From: Sipunculus nudus
Lineage: Eukaryota > Annelida > Sipuncula > Golfingiida > Sipunculidae
Assembly: GCA_026874595.1 (NCBI GenBank)
Contig: CM049310.1
Span: 36,287,558-36,351,557 of the forward strand
DNA length: 64,000 nucleotides
Reading direction: 5' to 3'
The notes beneath the pieces were generated by a model. It saw nothing but the letters and a program-made list of their open reading frames with translations, was not told where the DNA came from and did not search any database. Each line of letters opens with the position of its first letter. Within the stretch, counting starts at the first letter, position 1. A program made the translations under genes and the position numbers. Positions 24,801 to 35,150 of this stretch are shown in pieces.

Positions 24801-27800
24801 GCAGAGGAGGGAGAGAGAGAGAGAGAGAGAGAGAGACCTAGACTGCCAGAGAGAGAGAGAGAAAGAGAAAGAGAGAGGCTATCTGATAATTACTGCCTGA
24901 CCCAGTCTTACCCAGACACTCACAGTGGCAGTAGGTCAGACCTGAAGGTGTTATGTAACTGCCCAGTACACTGCATTTATACTGATCTGATTTAAACAAT
25001 GAAGACATGGTACCTGGAAACTTGAGTTTTTGATCAATTGGTTTCAAATTTCAGATTTTAACAGATGAAATGTCAATGTGTAAATGCTGTGAAACTTAAA
25101 TCCACAGCACAAACAGGAAAAATTTGAATATTTATATTTTTTTAAATGATATCAGGAAAAAAAAGAAAAGTATTCTCAGCTATAAAACAAATATGTGTTA
25201 AAATTAATCCAAGGATAAAAAACCCAATATATTATACCAGGAGCAAACTGGAGTTGGGAATGTTTAATTTTTTTAGATTAATTTAATATAGTCAACTGCA
25301 TCCTTGTCTATCATAATCTTGCTTCATATAATCCCTAATAGTAAACAACAATTTATTTTAATTATTTATTTTTCATTTTTATGGTTGAAATGAAAAATAC
25401 CCAATGGTGACTGCATGGTATCATTTGAAATACAATTTTGGCCATCCATGGAAGATCCATAAATGATCAGTAATTGCAAGGTAATCCCCTGTAACTCATT
25501 GACTATAAATTCCTTTTCCATTTATTTTTTTTAAGTTCTTATCATAACCAAGAATTTTTATTGAAGAAAGTTTATTGTTATGTTTATGGCCTAAACAAAT
25601 ACTAGTGGAGGGGATTGGACAGTTAGATCCAGTTGAAGCCACCCAAGAGCTGGCTTGCTGCAGAGTGCCTCGCTTCAAGCATGCATAATTGGCCTGAAAG
25701 GTCAATGTGGGGACATAAAAGAGGGGCTCCAGTACAGCCAAGGTGTGATATGGTCTCATAAAAACTTTAATAAAAGCTAGTTTTTGACTAATTCCTTTTA
25801 TAACTTCAGAATTTAGAAGCTAAAATCCTTACATGTGCAAGATATGAAAATTAAATCAACAGTGCTTACAGGGAAAAAACATGCCATGGCCAAAGTTGGG
25901 CAAAATTTAAGGTACTGATTTTATATTTATGCCAATAACTTATAAAATTTGAAAAATTCAGAACTAATTTTGGGAATACAATTGAATCTTGATTAAATAA
26001 TGTTATATACCTGGCAAAAAATCTCTACCTTCAGCAATTTTCATGTTAAGAGAGTAAATATATTTCTTGATTTTTTACAAAGTGCATTATGTTTGGGCCT
26101 AGAACTTAAAACAATTACACAATACTGACATCATTTCTGGCATATGCATAGCGAAAGTGTAGAAAAATATGTATATTATATATGATCAAAGTCTGATCAG
26201 TGGTTTTGATATAAGCAAACTTAAAGTGTAACAATGGGTTTTTAATGGAAAAATGAAGTTTTTTTCTTAATATCTCGAAGGAATGCAGTCCTAGTGACCA
26301 AACTTTTAGTATGGTAGAGGATTTGGGGGACATCTAACTGTATGCAAAATTTAAGGAACTTAGAGCTGAAGCTGGGGAGCTGAGCTCTAGTAAACTGCAT
26401 AACACTAGCTTGATGTAAACAATATGTGACATGGTGCTTGAAAACTTGAATAAAATCTAGTTTTTGATCAACTGGTTTCAAATTTTTTGTTTTAACAGTT
26501 GAAATGGTAACAAAAACATGCTTTGAAAACTAAATCCACAGCAGTTACAGGAAAAAAACGTGCCATGGTCAAACTTGGGCAAAATTTAAGGTACCAATTT
26601 TATATTTTTGCCCATATTTAAAAAAATTTAACAGATTTTGATCTAATTTTTGGTATACAATTAAATTTTGATTATTTAGAGTAGTATTACTGAAAAAAAG
26701 TTCCTACCTTTAACACTTTTGGTCTTAAGTGACCAAATATCTTTCCTCATTTTCTTACAAAGTCCATTATGTTTGGGCCCATAACTTTTTTAAATTAAAT
26801 AATACTGACTTAATTTATGGCATGTACATAGGAACCATATAGAGGAATATTTATGGTAAAAATGAAGAAAACCAGATGAGTGGTTTTGATATTAGGCAGT
26901 CCTGAAGTGTGAAAATAGATTTCTAATAAAAAATTGAGGTTTTTCCTTAATATCTCGAAGGAACAAAGTCCTATTGACCCAATTTTCGGCATGGTAGGAG
27001 ATTTTGGGGACATCTAACTGTATGCCGAATTTCAGATTCGTAGGTCCAATGGTGTTGAAACGTGCCAGTCTTACGGACGGACATCCGGACAGACGGACGG
27101 ACGACGGACAATGGACCACGGCTATAGCTCAGATGACTTATAGTCAGCTGAGCTAAAAATGGAAAGATGAGTGGCGCCAACTGTCTGGTTTACGAGAAAA
27201 CTTTCCAAATGAATGAACATGCCAAATTTCAGAACAATACTTTGACCCACTCCTGAGATATGAGCAATTCTTTCCTAAAACAAAGGTACAGATGGAAGCC
27301 ACCTGAAAACAATTGCAGATGCCACTGCCAGTCTTGAGTACATGAAGGAGAAGTCCAAGATCTATGGATATGTACTCCTGAGAAAAGTGCATTCTACATT
27401 ATTCTACAAAACAGGAAGGTAGGTGGCCCCACCTGTCTGGTATATGAGAAAACTTTCCAAGATCGATAATTTTGCCAAATTTCAGACCAATACCTTGACC
27501 CACTCCTGAGATATCAGCAATTTTCACCCAAAGTATAAGTACAGATATAGGATACCACAAGAAAATGATCGCAGATGGTGCCACGAGTCTTGAGTATAAG
27601 ATTGAGGAGTCCAAGATCTATGTATATGCAAAATTTCAGGCCAACACTGCAAATCACTCCTGAGAAAGGGGCATTACAAAGGGGTTGGACCTTGCAACCC
27701 TGTTTTCACCAAATTTCCAAGATCCTGGGACCACACAAAAACGTTAATAAACTAGAAACGGATGCCATTGTAGCAGATATTCACCAGACAAACCTTTATA

Positions 27801-29887
27801 GGATTTATCTTGTACTGCCATCTGTATACAGAAGTGGTCCCTACTCATGATAACTTTGAAATTATAACAGACTTGCATTGACTTGTTTAAAATAATACAA
27901 TGAACTTAACAAAGAAACACCACACCAAGCTGTTAGAGTAGTCAGAACATAGGCCTCTTCCAATCCTGGCACTGTTCCAAAGCCATTCATACGGCTGATA
28001 TAATCTTGGCCAATGGCCAACATCCAGGCACTGGCAAATCTTGGCAATCTGCCAATGGTAAATCAAGGGCCACCATTTGTACACAGAAGTGGTCCCTACT
28101 TGTAATAACTTTGAAATAAATTTTCCCAATACAAAATGCTTTTCAGCTGACTTTTTATAAAAATAAATAATGAATATATGAAAAAAATATTACAGATGCA
28201 TACTGAATGCAAAATTATAATACAGATACATATCATTGATTGTGAAATCTTGAATTGAGTATGGGTACCAATTATTTATAATTCATGTACAGCCAGAGAG
28301 CTGATTACCCATGGTTGTAAACATCTACCTGGTATGATGACCAATCTTAATCAAAATTCTAAATTTTCTAACAGCTTTTAAAAAAAATCATTCTTGTCAA
28401 TATTAATCACACATAACCTGAAATCTGGTGGCATGATGTAATAGATGTTGATAAACTGGTGCCATGCTAGATGTAACTGCTTCACACAGCTGACATATAT
28501 GGTAAAATTATTCAATTCGATCTCCATAATTCAGCCAAAAATGATTCATGTGGAACCATAAAAGTCAATTATTATAAGAATTATTCTGGGGATTTTTCTT
28601 GTAAAATATAAAACAAATTGGCTTCAGTGGCATCAGTTGCAAAATATTTTTGGCAGGTGTATAACTCATATAGGGAAATACAGCAAACTGGCTTAGTTCA
28701 GCTTCCCATAACTCTGCCAAAAATCACTGAACCAAAACCATTTGATCAAACTTGAAATATGAACATCTGAGGATCATTGATGTGTGAAATTAAAAGAATT
28801 TTCTCCTTGTGGTTTTTGAGAAGATCTTTGTAGCCACTAAGCTAAAATTGGCTGTTATGGCATAGGACTAAATTCAGCTTCATAATTCCCATAACTTGGC
28901 CAAAAGTCACTGAACAGAGACCATTTGAACAAACTTCAGAAAGGACTACCCTAGGATCATTTCTTTGCAATATTGAACAATTTGGCCACATGGTTTCAGA
29001 GAAGAAGTTTTTTGTAGCCCTCAGTATGATATGGGAACCGATGACCCCCATACAAAAAAGGCTGATTCAGGTGGTGCCACAATACCTCAATTTCAGATTA
29101 TAAGGCCTATGACTTAGGTGACCAACATTGGCATAAAATTTGGATGATGATAGCTCCAGCCGTTTCTGTAATTTTAGTATGCTGTTTTTGAACAGATGAC
29201 TAAGTTCAACTTCCTGTACCTCATCCAAAAATCACCGAACTGGAACCATTTGAACAAACTTTAGAGAGAATGTTTCTGGGATTATTTCTGTGAAATATTG
29301 GACAATTTGACTGGACGGTTTTGGAGAAGATTTTTTTAAAGGTTTTGGCCCTAGTTTGTTGCGGAATCCACAACTGTGATAAGGTCACACTTTGATGGAG
29401 AGGAGCAGAGCGAATCGGGATAAAGCGTCTTGGGACGAGACAACAGCGCTGACAGATAGTAAACAATGCAATGATCTATATCACAGATAAATGGAGTCCG
29501 TACGTGTCGGGCTACGCAATCGCATAAGCTCACAGCTTCGCTTATAGGAAATGTGCGGGATACAAGGTAGATATAACTTTAAACGGAGAGAGTAAAACCT
29601 AACAAGCAAAGAGGGCCATAAAATGGGTCGGTGTGGCCCTTACCAGCTTACACCGTCAGTTGCACCGTCACGCTTCAATGGGCGGGGTTGCAAACTGGTC
29701 ATGGCGATCTCGGCCAGATTAAAGACGTTTGTCAATAAATGTAGCAAAAATATTAATACAGTACCTTGTAATAAACAATACCAGTGTTTTTCTTTACGTC
29801 ATCGAGCGAGAGAAACTGAAGAGGTTCCGTCATGTGCGGCTCCCGCTGATCGGCATCACTGGTGTCCATATACCATGCACGCACCAT
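15770..29887 (-). CDS. ADI1: Acireductone dioxygenase, copy A (four exons)
   Basis: The coding sequence joins 29765-29887, 17432-17548, 16450-16629 and 15770-15886 on the minus strand: 41, 39, 60 and 38 codons plus stop, 178 residues in all (human ADI1 has 179). All junctions follow GT-AG and all introns are phase 0. The product starts MVRAWYMD, contains [13 protein letters not shown] and AGIYHRF, and ends near [11 protein letters not shown], all cupin-fold ARD hallmarks. The metal ligands are His88, His90, Glu94 and His133, the same numbers as in mammals. In the methionine salvage pathway the Fe(II) enzyme oxidises acireductone (1,2-dihydroxy-3-keto-5-methylthiopentene) to 2-keto-4-methylthiobutyrate and formate; the Ni(II) form can take the off-pathway route that yields CO. 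Location should be cytosol and nucleus, as there is no signal peptide. Intron 1 is 12.2 kb and full of repeats; introns 2 and 3 are 883 and 563 bp. Confidence 0.95.
16450..16629 (-). CDS. ADI1: ADI1 copy A, exon 3 (metal-binding core)
   Basis: It codes for residues 81-140 and carries all four metal ligands: His88, His90 and Glu94 in [11 protein letters not shown], and His133 in AGIYHRF. The acceptor is TTATTATTTTCAG and the donor AAG followed by GTCAGG. Confidence 0.96.
17432..17548 (-). CDS. ADI1: ADI1 copy A, exon 2
   Basis: It codes for residues 42-80, from [12 protein letters not shown] to IPDYLKK, matching the LDADKYENDPELEKIR region of human ADI1. The acceptor is TTATCATTGCAG and the donor AAG followed by GTAACA. 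Confidence 0.95.
19012..19830 (-). mobile_element. Family R, internally deleted copy (copy A)
   Basis: Begins AACAAGGGACCCATGGGTCAC and continues into the right-half sequence seen at 14720-15240, but lacks about half of the body and the terminal microsatellite and hairpin. The equivalent in copy B is 45771-46589. Confidence 0.65.
19815..19885 (+). repeat. Direct repeat, left member
   Basis: The sequence AATTGCCTGCTGCTGGGCCC through TTGGTCGATTTGAGGCCA recurs at 20767-20840 with few changes. The two copies bracket the AGGTCA tandem repeat and suggest one composite element at about 19815-20840. The equivalent in copy B starts near 46574. Confidence 0.6.
19970..20545. repeat. Tandem repeat of about 145 bp, four units, with DR1-type AGGTCA motifs
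   Basis: Units begin near 19973, 20114, 20258 and 20403 with variants of TGTGACCTTGACCTTTGACC. On the minus strand the units at 20266-20278 and 20411-20423 give a perfect AGGTCAAAGGTCA; those at 19979-19991 and 20122-20134 differ by one base. The unit type GACCTTGACCTTTGACC is common in invertebrate repeats. Confidence 0.8.
20767..20840 (+). repeat. Direct repeat, right member
   Basis: Matches 19815-19885, with GGCGCCCGACACTTGGTCG in place of GGTGGCCAACACTTGGTCG. Confidence 0.6.
21108..22880 (-). mobile_element. Family R copy, nearly full length (copy A)
   Basis: The left end is ACAAGGGACCCATGGGTCAC. The right part, from about 22240, matches 14740-15400 and stops in the ACGGAC microsatellite without the terminal hairpin. 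A G run and a GC-richer insert lie at 22074-22200. The copy B equivalent is 47867-49638. Confidence 0.65.
22885..23345. repeat. Family C repeat, two degenerate units
   Basis: Shared motifs are GTCTGGTTTATGAGAAAACT, CCAATACCTTGA, GAGATATGAGCAATTTTC, AGTCCAAGATCTATGGATAT and ACAATTTCAGGCCAATAC. The same motifs build the repeat at 27165-27690. Confidence 0.65.
24181..24220 (+). repeat. Poly-G tract
   Basis: G runs interrupted by T, a potential G-quadruplex. It is present at 50947-50974 in copy B. Confidence 0.75.
24732..24876 (+). repeat. GA microsatellite
   Basis: Purine-rich GAGA array with AAAG and CCTAGACTGCC interruptions. The Arg/Glu-alternating open frame over it is an artefact of the repeat. 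Copy B has it at 51490-51634. Confidence 0.95.
25790..26375 (-). mobile_element. Family R right-half fragment
   Basis: Follows the same order of motifs as 14740-15310 (AAATCAACAGTGCTTACAGG, TTTGGGCCTAGAACTT, GGGGACATCTAAC) but stops before the microsatellite and hairpin. The copy B equivalent is 52548-53133. Confidence 0.65.
26450..27160 (-). mobile_element. Family R right half with complete terminus
   Basis: It ends with GGACGGACGACGGACAATGG, GACCACGGCTATAGCTCAG and TCAGCTGAGCTAAAAA, the intact hairpin end of the family. The copy B equivalent is 53208-53918. Confidence 0.7.
27165..27690. repeat. Family C repeat, two units of about 245 bp
   Basis: Units begin near 27180 and 27432 with CTGTCTGGTTTACGAGAAAA and CTGTCTGGTATATGAGAAAA, and share CACTCCTGAGATAT and AAGATCTATG. 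As at 22885, it directly follows the microsatellite end of a family R copy, so family C may be part of the same transposon or a preferred neighbour. The copy B equivalent is 53923-54448. Confidence 0.65.
27825..28120 (+). repeat. 40-bp imperfect direct repeats about 255 bp apart
   Basis: TACAGAAGTGGTCCCTACTC at 27828 recurs as CACAGAAGTGGTCCCTACTT at 28083, each followed by ATAACTTTGAAAT. Between them the motif TTGGCCAATGGCCAA occurs at 28008-28022. Confidence 0.6.
28500..29345. repeat. Family D, four degenerate units of about 170-180 bp
   Basis: Repeated motifs are TTCAGCTTCCCATAACTC, GCCAAAAATCACTGAAC, ACCATTTGAACAAACTT and GGTTTTTGAGAAGATC. Units lie near 28510, 28695, 28870 and 29195. 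Copy B has it at 55258-56103. Confidence 0.65.
29765..29887 (-). CDS. ADI1: ADI1 copy A, exon 1
   Basis: It codes for residues 1-41, starting [18 protein letters not shown] and ending GIVYYK. The ATG at 29885-29887 has A at -3 and G at +4, and an in-frame TAA at 29897-29899 makes it the first possible Met. The donor is AAG followed by GTACTG. Confidence 0.93.
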
Positions 29888-30062
29888 GTTGCAAAGTTAC
29901 ACGTATACATGTTTAGTTATGTAATATATATATGTTGTGGGAGGTCTTCACTAGTGTCAAGTTCGATTGGCTCATGGTTCATTTCTCGAGTTTATATAGT
30001 TAACCTTTCCTATTCAGCAACCACGGTGTAAAACCACGCTCCTATTGGTTGAATGAGTGTGT
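29888..30062 (-). promoter_or_regulatory. ADI1: Putative ADI1 proximal promoter, copy A
   Basis: The interval between the ADI1 start codon and the simple-repeat block holds two CCAAT motifs on the minus strand (ATTGG at 29966-29970 and 30044-30048) and an AT-rich TATATATATTA stretch near 29920-29932. The sequence on both sides of exon 1 is less AT-rich than its surroundings, with a GGGCGGGG at 29680-29687 inside intron 1. The start of transcription is not visible. Confidence 0.4.
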
Positions 30063-30166
30063 TGCCATAGACTGGTTCCCGTCATAAAAATTAACCTCGA
30101 ATGAATTTATAATACAAAACTCATCCTGACATACGTCCAGTTTCTACCCATAATTAGATAACAACA

Positions 30167-30167
<1 letters not shown>

Positions 30168-30252
<85 letters not shown>
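30168..30252. repeat. AAT/ATT array forming an inverted repeat
   Basis: About nine AAT units pass into about eighteen ATT units, so the two halves can pair as a hairpin. Copy B has the same at 56926-57010. Confidence 0.9.
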
Positions 30253-30254
<2 letters not shown>

Positions 30255-30307
30255 TGTGTTATTGTAAATATTTCTGTATGACTTTCCGTGTATTATTCTT
30301 CTGGAAA

Positions 30308-30411
30308 AATATAATAATAATAATAACAATATTAATAATAATAAAATAATAATAATAATAATAATAATAGTAATAATAATAATAATTATTATTATTATTA
30401 TAATTATTATA
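30308..30411. repeat. Second AAT/ATT block
   Basis: Imperfect AAT units followed by AATTATTATTATTATTATAA. Copy B (57066-57169) has one substitution, AAC for AAT. Confidence 0.9.
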
Positions 30412-32461
30412 ATATCTGAGAGTAAAACCATGCATATATACGATATCTGAGAGCAGAAACACGCACATAATTGATATATGAGAGTAGAACCACGCATATA
30501 TACGATATCTGAGAGCAGAACCACGCATATATTTGTTATCTGAAGGACGAACCACGCATATATATGATATCTAAGAGGAGAACCACACATATATATGATA
30601 TCTGAGAGGAGAACCATGCATATATATGATACCTAAGAGGAGAACCCCGCTTATATATGATATCTAAGAGGAGAACCACGCATATATATGATATCTGAGA
30701 GGAGAACCACGCATATATATTATATCTAAGAGGAGAACCCCGCTTATATGTAATATTTGAGAGGAGAACCACGCATATATATGATATCTGAGAGGAGAAC
30801 CACACATATATATGATATCTCATAGGAGAACCACGCATATATATATGATATCTAAGAGGAGAGACCCGGTTATTCGTAATATCTGAGAGAAGAACCCCGC
30901 TTATATGTAATATCTGAGAGGAGAACCACACATATAAATGACATCTAAGGGGGGACCACGCATATAGGCCTATATGATATCTTATAGGAGAACCACGCAT
31001 ATATATGATATCTGAAGGAGAACCATGCTGATATATTATATCTAATAGGAGAACCCCGCTTATATGTAATATTTGACAGGAGAGCCACGCTTATATCTGT
31101 TATCTAAGAGGAGAACCACGCTTATATGTAATATTTGAAAAAAGAACCACGCATACATATGATATCTAATGGGAGAGCCACACATATATATGATATCTGA
31201 GAGGAGAACCACACATATATATGATATCTAAGAGGAGAACCCCGCTTATATATGATATCTAAGAGGAGAACCACGCTTATATGTAATATTTGAAAAAAGA
31301 ACCACGCATATATATGATATCTAAGGGGAGAGCCACACATATATATGATATCTGAGAGGAGAACCACACATATATATGATATCTAAGAGGAGAACCCCGA
31401 TTATATATGATATCTAAGAGGAGAACCACGCATGTATATGATATCTGACAGGAGAACCACGCATATATATGATATCTAAGAGGAGAATCCCGCTTATATG
31501 TAATATTTGAGAGGAGAACCACACATATATATGATATCTAAAAGGAGAACCCGGGCCGCTAATATGTAATATTTGAGAGAAGAACCACGCACATATATAT
31601 GATATCTGAGGGGAGAGTCACACAAATATATAATACCTAAGAGGAGAACCACACATATATGATATCTAAGAGGAGAACCCCGCTTATATATGATATCTAA
31701 GAGGAGAACCACGCTTATATGTAATATTTGAGAAAAGAACCACGCATATACATGATATCTAAGGGGAGAGCCACACATATATATGATATCTAAGAGGAGA
31801 ACCCCGATTATATATTATATCTAAGAGGAGAACCACGCATATATATGATATCTGACAGGAGAACCATGCATATATATGATACCTAAGAGGAGAACCTCGC
31901 TTATATGTAATATTTGAGAGGAGAACCACGCATATATATGATATCTAAGGGGAGAACCACACATATATTTGATATCTAAGAGGAGAACCCCGCTTATATA
32001 AGATATCTAAGAGGAGAACCACGCATATATATGATATCTGAGAGGAGAACCACGCATATATATGATATCTAAGAGGAGAACCCCGCTTATATGCAATATT
32101 TGAGAGGAGAACCACGCATATATATGAAAGCTGAGAGGAGAACCACACATATATATGATGTCTCATAGGAGAACCACGCATATATATATATGATATCTAA
32201 GAGAAGAGACCCGGTTATTCGTAATATCTGAGAGAAGAACCCCGCTTATATGTAATATCTGAGAGGAGTACCACACATATATATGATATCTAAGGGGAGA
32301 GCCAAGCATATAGGCCTATATGATATCTCATAGGAGAACCACGCATATATATGATATCTGAAGGAGAACCATGCTTATATATTATATCTAAAAGGAGAAC
32401 CCTGCTTATTTGTAATATTTGACAGGAGAGCCACGCTTATAAATGTTATCTAAGAGGAGAA

Positions 32462-32541
<80 letters not shown>

Positions 32542-33504
32542 GATATCTATAAGAGAACCACGAATTTATATGATGTCTAAGAGGAAAACCCCGCTTATAT
32601 AAATGTGTAATATTTGAGAGAAGAACCACGCATATATATGATATCTAAGGGGTTAGCCACACATATATATGATATCTAAGAGGAGAACCCCGCTTATATA
32701 TGATATCTAAGAGGAGAACCACGCATATATATGATATCTGAGAGAAGAGCCACGCATTTATGTAATATTTGAGAGGAGAACCACGCATATATTTGATATC
32801 TAAGAGGAGAACCCCGCTTATATATGATATCAAGAGGAGAACCACGCATATATATGATATCTGAGTGAAGAGCCACGCATACATGTAATATTTGTGAGGA
32901 GAACCACACATATATATGACATCTAAGGGGAGAACCACGCATATAGGCCTATATGATATCTCATAGGAGAACCACGCATATATATGATATCTGAAGGAGA
33001 ACCGTGCGTATATATTATATCTAAGAGGAGAACCCCGCTTGTATGTAATATTTGACAGGAGAGCCACGCTTACATATGTTATCTAAGAGGAGAACCACAC
33101 ACACACACATATATATATGACATCAGAGAGGAGAACCACGAATATATATGATATCTTAGTCGAGAACAAAGCATATTTATGATATCTAAGAGGAGAACCA
33201 AGCATATATATGATATATGAAATGAGAACCACGCATTTTTATCATATCTAACAGGAGAACCACACTTTTAATTTATATATGATATCTGAGAGGAGAGCCA
33301 CGCATAATGGTATATGAGAGGAGAACCACGCATAAATATGATATTATCTGAGAGGAGAACCACGCTCATATATATGATATCTGAGAGGAGAACCACGCAT
33401 ATATGATAAATGAGAGGAGAACCAAGCATAAATATGATATTATCTGAGAGGAGAACCACACATGCATATGTAGGCTATATATAACATCTGAGGGGGAAAC
33501 CACG
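30412..33504. repeat. Minisatellite with units of about 31 bp (roughly 100 units), copy A
   Basis: The unit alternates between GAGGAGAACCACGCATATAT followed by ATGATATCTAA, and GAGGAGAACCCCGCTTATAT followed by GTAATATTTGA. Longer patterns occur: a 155-bp (five-unit) shift relates 31122-31367 to 31277-31522, and a block containing CATATAGGCCTATATGATAT recurs near 30960, 32310 and 32940. Long open frames on the minus strand (MRGSPLRYHIYVWFSSQ-like) are products of the repeat, not genes. It starts about 0.5 kb upstream of the ADI1 start codon. Confidence 0.93.
32462..32541. repeat. CA/TA microsatellite inside the minisatellite
   Basis: A CA run then a TA run. The equivalent in copy B (59222-59279) is 22 bp shorter, the largest length change between the two copies. 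Confidence 0.95.
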
Positions 33505-34084
33505 GGTAATTATAGGCCCCCTACAATATTTCTTTTTAAAAAATTCTTAATTGACCATTTAAACATCTTTTATGTATTTATTCAGTATGTTTTCATTATT
33601 TTTTTTTGCTTCGCCCGCCTTTCTTGTCTAATGCTGGATCAAGTATAATATTCAAGTCTCCCCCGAGTATGATTGTATTATCAATGTACGGAGTTATGTA
33701 TGTTCTTAAGGTATCTATCACAGCATCCTTCAGGTGGTCTTTGGTAGGCATGTAAATATTAACTAGTGTGAAATTCTCCTCATCAATGACACAATCGATT
33801 AGTAATATCCGACCAGAAGGGTCTTTCTGTGATGTGTTAATAGTAATTTTAAGATCGTTGGTCCACAAAATTACGCCTTTACTTTTATTTGATCCATGCG
33901 CAAATTCGATTTTACTACCCCATTCTTGTGACCAAATTGATTCATCTTTAGATATATTATGAGTTTCCTGTAAAAATGTTACTGTCTTTTTATAATCTCT
34001 TAAATATGTAAATATTTTCCGCCTTTTGACATAATTTTTCATTCCTCTTACATTAAGACTGTAAACTTGGAAATTGAATGACAT
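33505..34084 (-). pseudogene. LINE ORF2 remnant: APE-type endonuclease domain (L1/Tx1-like), copy A
   Basis: The frame opens with ATG at 34082-34084 and codes for about 160 residues. Endonuclease motifs are in order: SLNVRGM near the start, FLQETH, LVNIYMP and ILGGDLN. The order and spacing fit the N-terminal domain of L1/Tx1-type ORF2. After DKKGGRS the frame breaks at a run of nine A (33601-33609) and then stops. The reverse-transcriptase part is missing, because the minisatellite begins at once. The element is therefore dead. Its ORF1 lies upstream on the same strand (34747-37433). Confidence 0.85.
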
Positions 34085-34746
34085 GATAATTCGGGGTGTT
34101 TATTTGTATTTTCTTTTCGACTAAGGGTGGTAATTGTATTTTCAAGTATCAAAGTATTGTGTCTTTCTTTCCTATTAAGACAGTATTGCAGGAGTGTATA
34201 TATATGTAATGTATTTTCAAAGGTAGATGTCAATAATATGAAATATAAAGGTAAGTTCAATGATAAAGTCACCGGGTGGTCAGGCGCCTCAGGTGTTTTA
34301 TCAGTAAGGGTGTACATCAGAATTATGATGTAGACGCAAAATTCTAGAGCCTGGTCTGGTATGCTTAATTTAGATGGGGTAAACAATGCAAAAATAATTG
34401 ATAGAGTATGCGTAAGAAACATATGGTAGATTGATGGATTTTGGCTTCAAGGTCGGCTCCGCTGGATTATTGGTATAATCATAAGAAGAAGATAGAAAGA
34501 AAAAAAAATGCATGCATACACGTACACGTACATATATGAATACAAACATATACACGCTTGTATAAACATATACAATTACGTATTCATACATAAACACACA
34601 ATATTTTCTATGAATCACTTTAATAATAGCGGTGCCGGTGTAATTCATAGTGAGGAATCGGATATGATACGGTTTATTGCGTATTTTTCGGGGTTGATGT
34701 CAGGAACGAATCTTGTGGAGCCTCTGAGTATTGTTTGGGTGGGCAT

Positions 34747-35150
34747 CTACTCAAATCGTCTGACCAGGTGCTTAACTTTCTGGAGCTGGTATATGTACCT
34801 TGGTATATGGACCTTTGAGTGAAAGTCTCTGATTATAATGTTGCCATATGACGTCCAGCAATCTTTAATCAAGCATTCACGTTTAAGTTGTCTTGCGAGC
34901 TTAAACATGTCCTGTCTTATTTTCGTTAAGTCCTCGTTAATAAATACATGCCTGGCTTCATTTCCTGCGAACCTGAGTCTACTGCGAGCGCTGTATAGTA
35001 ATGATTTAGTCTTATATGACACAAATTTTACAAACATGGGTCTCTGCTTTCCGTCCCCATTCGGCGGACCAACCCGATGAGACCTATCTATATATCTCCC
35101 TCGGCAATATCGATGTCAAGCATCTCTTTAGCCATATATACAACTTTTTT
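34747..35150 (-). pseudogene. LINE ORF1 remnant, C-terminal part (copy A)
   Basis: Directly after the inserted element the minus strand reads VVYMAKEMLDIDIAEGD, then DRSHRVG after a 2-bp frame change in a TATATA stretch (near 35087-35094), then RPMFVKFVSYKTKSLL and NEDLTKIRQ. This is the familiar RNA-binding region of L1/Tx1-type ORF1. It ends in a stop at 34747-34749. Confidence 0.8.

Larger units (their letters stand above)
23353..25130 (-). mobile_element. Family R copy, truncated at the right
   Basis: Starts ACAAGGGACCCATGGGTCAC. The part at 23890-24170 matches 13590-13920 of the most complete copy. Similarity is lost soon after the CTGTGAAACTTAAATCCAC stretch near 25090. Confidence 0.55.
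17549..29764 (-). other. ADI1: ADI1 copy A intron 1
   Basis: A 12.2-kb intron bounded by GTACTG and CATTGCAG. It holds repeat families R, C and D, the AGGTCA-containing tandem repeat at 19970-20545, a GA microsatellite and a GAGTC-rich patch at 18600-18740. I see no other gene inside it. Confidence 0.9.

Noticed and set aside
24780-24995. Arg/Glu-alternating open frame
   Set aside because: Translation of a GA microsatellite.
29623-30031. Plus-strand open frames of 97 and 100 codons
   Set aside because: Antisense to ADI1 exon 1 and its promoter. The minus-strand reading matches ADI1 with correct splice sites.
30249-33459. Several open frames of 60-154 codons on the minus strand with recurring RGSPLRYHIY segments
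   Set aside because: They follow the 31-bp minisatellite unit through shifting frames, with no start context, and simply reflect absence of stops in the repeat.
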